Position numbers and translations under genes: made by a program. DNA of 38,617 bases from Phycisphaerales bacterium (GTDB lineage Bacteria; Planctomycetota; Phycisphaerae; Phycisphaerales; UBA1924), in assembly GCA_007694925.1 (NCBI GenBank), contig REET01000128.1, positions 1 to 38,617 on the forward strand, written 5' to 3'. The notes beneath the pieces were generated by a model. It was given only the letters and a program-made list of their open reading frames with translations. It did no database searches and was not told the DNA's origin. Positions 8,958-15,528 of this stretch are shown piece by piece. The stretch's first letter is position 1, and the number at the start of each line of letters is the position of its first letter.

Positions 8958-9262
8958 AGATCCGCATCACACCGGACGCGAGGCGGTGGATCGTCGACCA
9001 CGGCGGGGCGGTGATGCTCCGGCTCTCGACCAGGCACGGGTGCTGCGGCGGGACCGCGATGGTCCCCCTCGCCGAGCCGGGCACGCCCGAGGATGAACGC
9101 GGGCATCGGCGGGAGCGCGTCGACGGCGTGGATGTGTATCTTGATGAAGGCGTGGAAGACGAAGGCGCTCAGAACGAAGGCGTCGTGACGATCGACCTCG
9201 CGGGGTTCTGGCGCTGGCGCCGCCTCGTCGTCGATGGCCTTGAGATTCGGGCGGGAGGGTGA
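8954..9262 (+). CDS. Small CC-motif protein (CC/Se motif family candidate)
   Basis: A 102-residue soluble protein beginning MKIRITPDARRWIVDHGG and carrying vicinal cysteines in TRHGCCGGTAM (C30, C31). The middle is strongly acidic (VDGVDVYLDEGVEDEGAQNEG). The layout, a short N-terminal helix followed by the paired Cys, fits the small 'CC/Se motif' family, in which some members have selenocysteine at the Cys pair; here both are Cys and no in-frame TGA occurs. It starts at a GTG overlapping the acr3 stop by 4 bases. Vicinal thiols bind arsenite well, so a role as an arsenite chaperone or sensor for the pump is plausible but inferred. The family name is from memory. Confidence 0.75.
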   Translation: MKIRITPDARRWIVDHGGAVMLRLSTRHGCCGGTAMVPLAEPGTPEDERGHRRERVDGVDVYLDEGVEDEGAQNEGVVTIDLAGFWRWRRLVVDGLEIRAGG

Positions 9263-9266
9263 AGCG

Positions 9267-10067
9267 GTGTTCGAACGCGTGCTGATGGCCGTTGACTTTT
9301 CGTCGTCGCTGGCGCCGCTCGTTTCGCGGGCGAAGGCGCTCGTTTCGTTCGGTTGCGAGCGAGTCGAGCTTGTGCATGTGCTCAGCACGCGATATCCCCA
9401 CGCGCCCGCCGAGAGCCACCGCGAGCACTACCAGAGCCGGCTGGACGAGATCGTGAGCTCGTTCGCGGCGGACGGGCTCGAAGCGAAGGGTTCTGTCCGT
9501 GTCGGCGAGCCGGGGCGGGAGCTGGTCAAAGCCGCGGGGGAGGCGGGGTGTGGGCTCATCCTCGCGGGCAAGCGTGGGCGGAGCCGTTTCAAAGAGGCGT
9601 TGCTCGGGAGCACCGCGCTCGATCTGGCGCGGCTGACCGATCGCCCGCTCTGGCTGGAGCCGGACAGCGGCAAAGGCGGCAAGCTCGGGTGCGTGCTGCT
9701 GGCGACCGATGGGTCTGAAGCGGCCGCAGGCGCCGAGAAGATGTTCGCCTCGATCACGCCGCTCGCGGGTCGGGCGATCGCGATGGAGGTGGTGGGGACC
9801 GCTGACGGAGAGGACGAGGGGCGGATCGAACTCGATGACGCCCGGCGGGGGCTCGACGAACTGGCCGCGAAGACCGGGGGAATCGAGACGAGAGCCGTCG
9901 AGGGCTATCCGGCGACGGAGATCGTCAAGGCGGCCGAAGCGGAGGGGGCGGACCTGATCGTCATCGGCAAGCGTGGGCGGTCGAAGATCGAGCGGCTGCT
10001 GCTCGGCAGCGTCGCCGAAACGGTCTGCCGGACGGCCAAGTGCGCCGTGCTGCTTGTGCCGGCGTGA
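9267..10067 (+). CDS. Tandem-domain universal stress protein
   Basis: About 266 residues with two UspA domains in tandem. Each carries the ATP-binding G-x2-G-x9-G-(S/T) signature: GKRGRSRFKEALLGS in the first half and GKRGRSKIERLLLGS near the C-terminus. The first domain opens with FERVLMAVDFS and the second with LGCVLLATDGS. The GTG at 9267 is chosen because GGGAGGG lies 8 bases before it and it avoids overlap; an in-frame ATG at 9234 would add 11 residues and overlap the CC gene by 29 bases. As third gene of the acr3 operon it may report energy or stress status, but its client is unknown. It is convergent with frr. Confidence 0.9.
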   Translation: MFERVLMAVDFSSSLAPLVSRAKALVSFGCERVELVHVLSTRYPHAPAESHREHYQSRLDEIVSSFAADGLEAKGSVRVGEPGRELVKAAGEAGCGLILAGKRGRSRFKEALLGSTALDLARLTDRPLWLEPDSGKGGKLGCVLLATDGSEAAAGAEKMFASITPLAGRAIAMEVVGTADGEDEGRIELDDARRGLDELAAKTGGIETRAVEGYPATEIVKAAEAEGADLIVIGKRGRSKIERLLLGSVAETVCRTAKCAVLLVPA

Positions 10068-10094
10068 ACGCAGATTCGGCCGGTAAGGCCCCCC

Positions 10095-10667
10095 TCAGAT
10101 CTCCATGACTTCCTTGGTCTTGGCGTCGACGAGCGTTTCGATCTCCGCCTCGTACTTCTTGACCAGTTCCTGGATCTCGTCCTTGAGGGTCTTGACCTCG
10201 TCCTCGGAGACCGGGTTGGTGTCGGACTTGGTCAGCGCGTCGGCGTGCTTGTTGGCGTCGCGGCGCAGGTTGCGGACGACGACCTTCTGCTGCTCGCCGA
10301 CCTTCTTGCAGTGGGCGGCGAGCTGCTTGCGCCTGTCGCTGGAGAGGGCGGGGATGTTCAGGCGGATCTGCTTGGCCTCGACGACGGGGTTGAGCCCAAG
10401 ATCGCTGTTTTCCAGGGCCTGGCGGATCGCGCCGACCGAGCCGGCGTCGAAGGGCTTGATGAGGATCTGCGAGGGCTCGGGGACGCTGATGGCGGCGAGG
10501 GACTTCAGCTCGGTCATCGAGCCGTAGTAGTCGACCTTGACATACTCGACCAGCGCGGTCGAGGCTCTGCCTGTGCGCATGCCTCTGAGCTCGTCGCGGA
10601 GGTGCTCGACTGCCTTGCTCATGCCCTCCTCGGTTTCGAGGAGGATGGTGTCGGGGTCGGTGCTCAT
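10095..10667 (-). CDS. frr: Ribosome recycling factor
   Basis: A 190-residue cytoplasmic factor that, with EF-G, splits post-termination ribosomes. Recognised from the conserved core: LRDELRGMRTGRASTALVE, YYGSMTELKSLAAISVPEP, then PFDAGSVGAIRQALENSDLGLNP and LNIPALSSDRRKQLA, ending in the coiled-coil helix EIQELVKKYEAEIETLVDAKTKEVMEI. The length fits the family. The ATG at 10667 has an AGGAGC site just upstream; 16 further in-frame residues upstream are not conserved. It lies 91 bases downstream of pyrH on the same strand, the near-universal bacterial pairing. Confidence 0.97.
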   Translation of the reverse strand: MSTDPDTILLETEEGMSKAVEHLRDELRGMRTGRASTALVEYVKVDYYGSMTELKSLAAISVPEPSQILIKPFDAGSVGAIRQALENSDLGLNPVVEAKQIRLNIPALSSDRRKQLAAHCKKVGEQQKVVVRNLRRDANKHADALTKSDTNPVSEDEVKTLKDEIQELVKKYEAEIETLVDAKTKEVMEI

Positions 10668-10758
10668 GGCTCTGCTCCTAAGCGTGCGGGCCCCCTGCGG
10701 CCCGGTCGGGATCATACGCGTTTGTGCTGCGGTCGATCGGAAGTTCTGCGCCGTCGGT

Positions 10759-11532
10759 TCAGGAGATCCCCGCCGGCGGGCGGTCGGCGTTGTAGACGAG
10801 CGTGCCGAGGCGCTCGCCGGCGACCATGCGCCGGATGTTGCCCGGCCTCTTGAACTCGAAGATGACGACGGGGATCGCCTGCTCCTGGCACATCGCCAGG
10901 GCGGTCATGTCCATGACGCGGAGGTTCTTGGCCATCGCGTCTGCGAAGGTCAGGCTGTCGTAGCGTTCGGCGGTCGGGTCGAGCTTGGGGTCGGCGGAAT
11001 AGACGCCGTCGACCTTGGTCGCCTTGAGCAGCACATCGCAGTCCAGCTCGCGGGCTCTGAGGGCGGCGCAGGTGTCGGTGGTGAAGAAGGGGTTGCCGGT
11101 GCCGGCGGCGAGGATGACCACGCGCCCCTTCTCCAGGTGCCGGATGGCCCGGGCCCGGATGAACGGCTCGGCGACGGCCCGGACCTCGATCGCCGACATC
11201 ACGCGGCTGTCGATCCCGATGTTCGTCAATGCCTCGCGGAGGGCCAGGGCGTTGATGACCGTCCCGAGCATGCCCATGTAGTCGGCGGTCGCCTGGGCGA
11301 CATCGCCGGACTTTGCAAGCTCCGCCCCCCGGATGATGTTGCCCCCGCCGACGACGACGGCGACCTGGACGCCCTGGGTCGCGGCCTCCTTGATCTCGCC
11401 GGCGATGAGTTCGAGTTCGTCCGGATCGACGCCGAAGCCCGGCGCCTTGCAGAACGCCTCGCCGGAGAGTTTCAGGAGAACCCGCTTGAACGGCCGATTT
11501 TCGGGATCCTGAGCGGGCTGGGCGTCGGACAT
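10759..11532 (-). CDS. pyrH: UMP kinase
   Basis: A 257-residue amino-acid-kinase-fold enzyme that phosphorylates UMP to UDP in pyrimidine synthesis. Diagnostic segments are FKRVLLKLSGEAF, VVVGGGNIIRGAELAKSG, DYMGMLGTVINALALREAL, ILAAGTGNPFFTTDTCAALR and KATKVDGVYSADPKLDP. A 14-residue polar N-terminal extension (MSDAQPAQDPENRP) precedes the core. It heads the pyrH-frr pair; the usual upstream rpsB-tsf genes are absent and instead the vWA operon diverges from it. The 145-base divergent gap at 11533-11677 should hold both promoters. Confidence 0.97.
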   Translation of the reverse strand: MSDAQPAQDPENRPFKRVLLKLSGEAFCKAPGFGVDPDELELIAGEIKEAATQGVQVAVVVGGGNIIRGAELAKSGDVAQATADYMGMLGTVINALALREALTNIGIDSRVMSAIEVRAVAEPFIRARAIRHLEKGRVVILAAGTGNPFFTTDTCAALRARELDCDVLLKATKVDGVYSADPKLDPTAERYDSLTFADAMAKNLRVMDMTALAMCQEQAIPVVIFEFKRPGNIRRMVAGERLGTLVYNADRPPAGIS

Positions 11533-11633
11533 GGAGTGTGGTCCTTGGGGGGCTTGGGGAGGCGGGCCCGCGACAGGGCGGGGCGGAAGTGCTCGGGTTC
11601 GGGAACTTTCGGTCGCGATGGCTGTCTAACCCA

Positions 11634-11639
11634 TAGACT
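11634..11639 (+). promoter_or_regulatory. Candidate -10 element (TAGACT) of the vWA-ExbBD operon
   Basis: TAGACT lies 38 bases before the chosen ATG (17 before an alternative GTG) of the first operon gene. The same hexamer precedes two other genes in this window (22030 and 36915). No clear -35 box is visible. Confidence 0.45.
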
Positions 11640-11677
11640 GACCGAACGGACAGGGCGTGCCGTCCGGCCCCACAGGC

Positions 11678-12730
11678 ATGGCCAACCTTACGCGACAATC
11701 CGGATCGCCGCAGGATGCGGCGGCCAACGAACCGGTCCAGCGACCGGCAGGTGGCCCGTCGGCAGGGCCCGCGGGAGCGGCGTCTGCTGTTCCACCCGAG
11801 GACTTTAAGGAGCGAGCGGTCCGCTACCTCAAGCGGGCGTCGGTGGTCGGCGCGGTCGCGACCATCGCGCTGCACCTGCTGCTGGCGATCGTCGCGGCGT
11901 TGATCGCGATTCAAACCCCTTCGGGGCAGATCGGCGGGGCGCCGGGCGAGCAGGTCTTCGAGCTGGCGGTGATGAGCCAGTCGGAGCTTGACGCGAATGA
12001 GGCCGAGGCGCTCTCGTTGGCCGAGCCGAGCGTCGAGATTTCCGAACAGGCGGACGCCGCGGAGATCCCGGCGCTCGACGATCCGGCGGGCATGGACCTT
12101 GCCTCGGACCTGGCGGACCTTGCGACGCTGAGCCAGAGCGGCTCGGGCGGCGGGAGCGAGGGGGTCGGGGGGTTCGATGTCGGGGGCGCGGGCGAGGGGG
12201 CTGCGAGCTTCCTGGGCGTCGAGGCGAAGGGGCGGAGGTTTGTCTTCCTCGTGGATATCTCCGGCTCGATGATGGGCCCGAGGATCGAGGCGCTGCGGCG
12301 TGCGCTCAAGGAATCCGTCGACGCGCTGGACGAGCGGGCGGAGTTCATCATCGTCCTGTTCTGCCACGAGGCGAGCGTGCTGGGCGGCAGGACACGCTGG
12401 CTCCGGGCCGACAGGTCCGGCAAACGCTGGGCGGAGCGGGCGATCGACACCATCCAGGTCTACGGGGGCACCAACCCGCTGACGGGCTTTGAGATCATCT
12501 TCACGCTCAGCCCGAGGCCCGACGCGATCTACTTCATGACCGACGGCATCTTCGCGGAGGCCGAGGCGGACGCGATCATCGCCCAGAACCGAAGACCGAC
12601 GATCCCGGTGCACGCGATCTGCTTCGAGGACCGCTCGGGCGAGGCGATGATGCGCAGGATCGCGGAGATGTCGGGCGGGACTTACACCTATGTGCCGCTG
12701 GACCGTTCCGCGGGCGGGGGTGGGCCTTGA
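11678..12730 (+). CDS. Single-pass membrane protein with periplasmic vWA domain and TonB-like membrane helix
   Basis: 350 residues from the ATG at 11678 (a GTG at 11657 would add 7). A Pro/Ala-rich cytoplasmic segment (1-48) and basic RYLKR precede one membrane helix (about 55-78). A low-complexity, acidic then Gly/Ser-rich linker (100-180) leads to a vWA domain. Its metal site (MIDAS) is complete: DISGS at 193-197, the Thr in YGGTNP and the Asp in FMTDG. The helix contains T62-I-A-L-H66, spaced exactly like S16-x3-H20 of TonB and S-x3-H of TolA, which couple those proteins to ExbB/TolQ. With exbB and exbD encoded just downstream, I infer a TonB/TolA-like energised protein whose periplasmic effector is a vWA adhesion domain. 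Confidence 0.85.
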   Translation: MANLTRQSGSPQDAAANEPVQRPAGGPSAGPAGAASAVPPEDFKERAVRYLKRASVVGAVATIALHLLLAIVAALIAIQTPSGQIGGAPGEQVFELAVMSQSELDANEAEALSLAEPSVEISEQADAAEIPALDDPAGMDLASDLADLATLSQSGSGGGSEGVGGFDVGGAGEGAASFLGVEAKGRRFVFLVDISGSMMGPRIEALRRALKESVDALDERAEFIIVLFCHEASVLGGRTRWLRADRSGKRWAERAIDTIQVYGGTNPLTGFEIIFTLSPRPDAIYFMTDGIFAEAEADAIIAQNRRPTIPVHAICFEDRSGEAMMRRIAEMSGGTYTYVPLDRSAGGGGP

Positions 12731-13947
12731 AGCGGCCCTCGCAGCGTTTCTTAGAGCGGGCGGTGGCGGCGGGTTTGTTTGGCCTCGCGCTGTCGGCGGG
12801 CGCGGGCGTGCTCGGCGCCGAGCCTCGGGAAGAGGCGGGCGTCGCGGAGGCTTCGGATATCGATCGGGCCGAGGTGCGTCTGCTCGGCCGGGTCGAGCCG
12901 CTCTTGGGCAAGGTCGAAGAGGCTTCGTTCGAGGCGCTGTCTCTGCGTGTAGATGGGGCGACGGTCGAGATCGGCTGGGACCGCGTCGTCCGCATGAGCG
13001 GGCCGGGCGCCGAGAAGGCTGCTGAGTTTCTTGAGCTGGCCGAGAAGGCGTGGCGTTCGCGCCAGCGTCTGGAGCGGGGCGACTTCGTGCTCGCCGAGGC
13101 CGGGTTCGAGGAACTGTTCGGCGTGTACGCCGGGCGGCTGGGGCCGACGGCGCAGGCCGTGGCGGAAGGGGCGCTGCGTTGCAGGCTGCGTCGTGGCGCG
13201 CACGCGTCGGCGATCGGGCCCTGGCTGATGCTGCTGCAGGCGGGTGGCGGGGGGCGGCCGGTGTTCGATGGCGTGCCGGCGGTGGTCGACCCCGAGACGG
13301 GGCTCTGCCCGGCGATCCCGCCGATCTGGACGGAGACGACCGGCGTCCGCCAGCTCGCAGAACGGGGGATCACCCTGCCCTCGGGCGTCGAACCGACCGA
13401 CGAGCGTGCGGCGCTGCTGGGCGCTTGGTACCGCTATGCCGCGTCGGCGACCGTTGGCGAGCGGCAAGACCGGCCCAGCAATAGCGACGATCCGAGCGTG
13501 CGGCTGATCGCCGAGCTGGTGCTCGCCCAGCACGGGACGGGCGTCGAACGCTCCGAGAACAGAGATCGCCTCCGCCAGAGGCTGGATCGATCGCGCGCCG
13601 GGCGGGCGCAGACGCCCGCGTGGCTGGAGGCGTGGATCTACGCGGCGATCGGGCGATCGCTCGTGCGTGAGAACGACGAGGCCGAGCGGCTGCGTGGTGT
13701 GGTGACGATGCTGCACCTGCCGGCGAGGTTCGCCGACGAGCAGCCGTTCCTCGCGGGGCTCTGCCTGGCCGAGGCGGCCGAGGCGATGGACGAACTGGGG
13801 CGGGGCGAGACCGCGGGTCTCTTGCGGGCCGAGCTCCGCAGGAGGTACCCGGGCCACCCCGCGGGTGATGATGCCCCGAACGGCCGAGGGCCGATCCGTG
13901 GCGTGACGATGAACAGCCCCCGAGCCGGGGGCGGACAGGACCATTGA
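12727..13947 (+). CDS. Exported protein of unknown function in the vWA-ExbBD operon
   Basis: 406 residues; I do not recognise the family. A signal peptide spans about residues 1-30 (basic start, AVAAGLFGLALSAGAGVLGAEP). A short beta-rich segment follows (LLGRVEPLLGKVEEASFEALSLRVDGATVEIGWDRVVRMS), and most of the rest is Ala/Leu/Arg-rich helical repeat, likely TPR-like superhelix, ending in a polar Gly-rich tail. Start is a TTG in a TTGA overlap with the upstream vWA stop, with a G-rich ribosome site. The next gene overlaps its stop, so it is locked into the operon. Its predicted periplasmic location would allow contact with the vWA domain. Confidence 0.7.
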   Translation: MKRPSQRFLERAVAAGLFGLALSAGAGVLGAEPREEAGVAEASDIDRAEVRLLGRVEPLLGKVEEASFEALSLRVDGATVEIGWDRVVRMSGPGAEKAAEFLELAEKAWRSRQRLERGDFVLAEAGFEELFGVYAGRLGPTAQAVAEGALRCRLRRGAHASAIGPWLMLLQAGGGGRPVFDGVPAVVDPETGLCPAIPPIWTETTGVRQLAERGITLPSGVEPTDERAALLGAWYRYAASATVGERQDRPSNSDDPSVRLIAELVLAQHGTGVERSENRDRLRQRLDRSRAGRAQTPAWLEAWIYAAIGRSLVRENDEAERLRGVVTMLHLPARFADEQPFLAGLCLAEAAEAMDELGRGETAGLLRAELRRRYPGHPAGDDAPNGRGPIRGVTMNSPRAGGGQDH

Positions 13948-14681
13948 TGAACCGGATGCTGATCGCGGCGAACACCGACGCGGAGGGGGGCAAGACGCTC
14001 CTGGAGTACATCCAGAGCGGCGGGGGGATCGGGTATGTGATCATCGCGCTGTCGCTCTTTGCCGTCGGGCTGATCGTGGCGCAGCTCGTGCGTGTGCGGA
14101 TGGAGCGGATGGCCCCGCGCGACTTCGTGCTCGGGCTGGACGCCAGGCTCCGCAAAGGGGATGTGAGGGGCGCGATCGAGTTCTGCTCCCAGCCCGACAA
14201 CGAGTCGTTCCTCTCGCGGGTGTTCCGTTCGGCGCTGACGCGGTGCGCCCGTTCGCCGTTCGGTTTTCTTGAGCTCAAGGGAGCGCTCGAGGAGTCTGGG
14301 CAGATGGAGGTCTCCCGCCTGCAGCGATCCAACGACACGATCGGCGTGGTCGCTTCGATCGCGCCGATGCTCGGGCTGTTGGGCACGGTCGTTGGCATGG
14401 TCGGGGCGTTCGACACGCTCAGCGCCGCCGAGGGGGTCGCCAAGCCCGACCGTCTCGCGGGCAGCATCTCCACGGCCCTGATGACCACCGTGATGGGGCT
14501 GCTGGTCGCCATCCCGTGCACCGCGGCGTACGCCTATCTGCGTGGGCGGATCGACACGCTGGCGTCCAAGGTCGCGGAGGTGACCGAGGAGCTCGCCCAG
14601 CACCTGGACCAGAACGCGGCCCGCAAGCCGAGGCCGGGCACGCCGCCCGCGCAGGCGCCGCAGAGGGGCGAGCCGCGGTGA
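13947..14681 (+). CDS. MotA/TolQ/ExbB proton channel protein
   Basis: About 244 residues; the inner-membrane stator component that, with ExbD/TolR, converts proton flow into motion of a partner protein. Three membrane helices in the ExbB arrangement are seen: TM1 near 28-48 (GYVIIALSLFAVGLIVAQLV), a long cytoplasmic loop with LKGALEESGQMEVSRLQR, then TM2 (TIGVVASIAPMLGLLGTVVG) and TM3 (ISTALMTTVMGLLVAIPCTA). The P-M-L-G-L-L-G-T-V-x-G-M signature and conserved TM3 Thr residues are present. ATG at 13947 overlaps the previous stop by 1 base; a TTG directly before it is possible. Operon partners are the two ExbD genes downstream. Confidence 0.93.
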   Translation: MNRMLIAANTDAEGGKTLLEYIQSGGGIGYVIIALSLFAVGLIVAQLVRVRMERMAPRDFVLGLDARLRKGDVRGAIEFCSQPDNESFLSRVFRSALTRCARSPFGFLELKGALEESGQMEVSRLQRSNDTIGVVASIAPMLGLLGTVVGMVGAFDTLSAAEGVAKPDRLAGSISTALMTTVMGLLVAIPCTAAYAYLRGRIDTLASKVAEVTEELAQHLDQNAARKPRPGTPPAQAPQRGEPR

Positions 14682-15112
14682 ACTTTGTCCAGCGGAAACC
14701 CAGGAAGGTCGGGGGGTTCAACATGACCCCGATGATCGATGTGGTCTTCCAGCTCATCATCTTCTTTCTGTACACCTCGCAGTTCACGACGCTGGTGCGC
14801 ACGCCCCTGGACCTGCCCGAGGAGCGGGGCGACCCGATGAGCGCCGAGCGTCCGGCGACGGTCGTGCTGGACATCGCGCCCGACGGGACGCTGCTGATCG
14901 AGCGTGAGCCCGTCGATCTCGCGAGGTTCGCCTCGGTGGTGCGGGCGGAGATCAACCAGGCCGGGGGCGACGCCTCGAAGGTCACGGTGCTGGTTCGCGC
15001 GGACCGTTCTCTCGACGCGGCGCACGCCAACCGCGTCGCCTCGACGCTCTCGGCGTTGGGGATCCGCGGCTGGAGGCTGGCGACAGAAGCGCCGGCGGGG
15101 GGCGGCCCTTGA
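14678..15112 (+). CDS. ExbD/TolR family protein, first copy
   Basis: 144 residues. A short basic cytoplasmic N-terminus (NFVQRKPRKVGG) leads into MTPMIDVVFQLIIFFLYTSQF, the canonical single helix with the essential proton-relay Asp (D21). A periplasmic domain of about 95 residues has the ExbD fold pattern (VVLDIAPDGTLLIEREPV ... VLVRADRSLDAAHANRV). GTG start, GTGA overlap with exbB; TTGA overlap with the second copy. The tail is Gly/Pro rich (EAPAGGGP). It should pair with the ExbB channel; whether it forms homo- or heterodimers with the second copy is open. Confidence 0.93.
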   Translation: MNFVQRKPRKVGGFNMTPMIDVVFQLIIFFLYTSQFTTLVRTPLDLPEERGDPMSAERPATVVLDIAPDGTLLIEREPVDLARFASVVRAEINQAGGDASKVTVLVRADRSLDAAHANRVASTLSALGIRGWRLATEAPAGGGP

Positions 15113-15528
15113 AGTTCACGCGTGAACACAAGTACGACGACGAGGAGGGCGTGCAGCGCCACATGACCAGCATGATCGATGTGGTCTTCCTGCTGCTGAT
15201 CTACTTCATCCTCACCGCCTCGTTCACGATGCCCGAGGAGGATCTGGCGTCGGGGCTGCAGGCGGAGGCGGAGGGGCCGTCGAGCGCAGCGGATCTGTTG
15301 CCGATGATCGTGACGGTCGATCGCGACAACGGTCGGACGCTCTACCGCCTGGGCGAGCGGGCCTCGGAAGACCCCGAGGCGATCGTCGCATGGCTGACGC
15401 CGCTTCCCAAGGAGGGGGGCGTGTTCGTGCGGGTGACGGATCGGGCGTCGGTCGACGCCGCGGCCAAGGCCCTGAGCGCCTGCAAGAGGGCGGGCTTTAC
15501 GAAGGTGAGCTATGTGCCCGCGGACTGA
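15109..15528 (+). CDS. ExbD/TolR family protein, second copy
   Basis: 139 residues with the same architecture as its upstream neighbour but clearly diverged. The charged N-terminus MKFTREHKYDDEEGVQRH precedes MTSMIDVVFLLLIYFILTASF, with the proton-relay Asp at D24. The periplasmic part (LLPMIVTVDRDNGRTLYRLG ... VFVRVTDRASVDAAAKAL) keeps the ExbD layout, with an acidic linker (EEDLASGLQAEAEGP) after the helix. It begins at TTG inside a TTGA overlap. A single ExbB with two ExbD paralogues recalls the AglRQS stator of Myxococcus and some Bacteroidota Ton systems, suggesting a heteromeric stator. Confidence 0.92.
   Translation: MKFTREHKYDDEEGVQRHMTSMIDVVFLLLIYFILTASFTMPEEDLASGLQAEAEGPSSAADLLPMIVTVDRDNGRTLYRLGERASEDPEAIVAWLTPLPKEGGVFVRVTDRASVDAAAKALSACKRAGFTKVSYVPAD

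Noticed and set aside
8954-9262. A selenoprotein with recoded TGA
   Set aside because: Both positions of the vicinal motif are encoded by Cys codons and there is no internal in-frame TGA.
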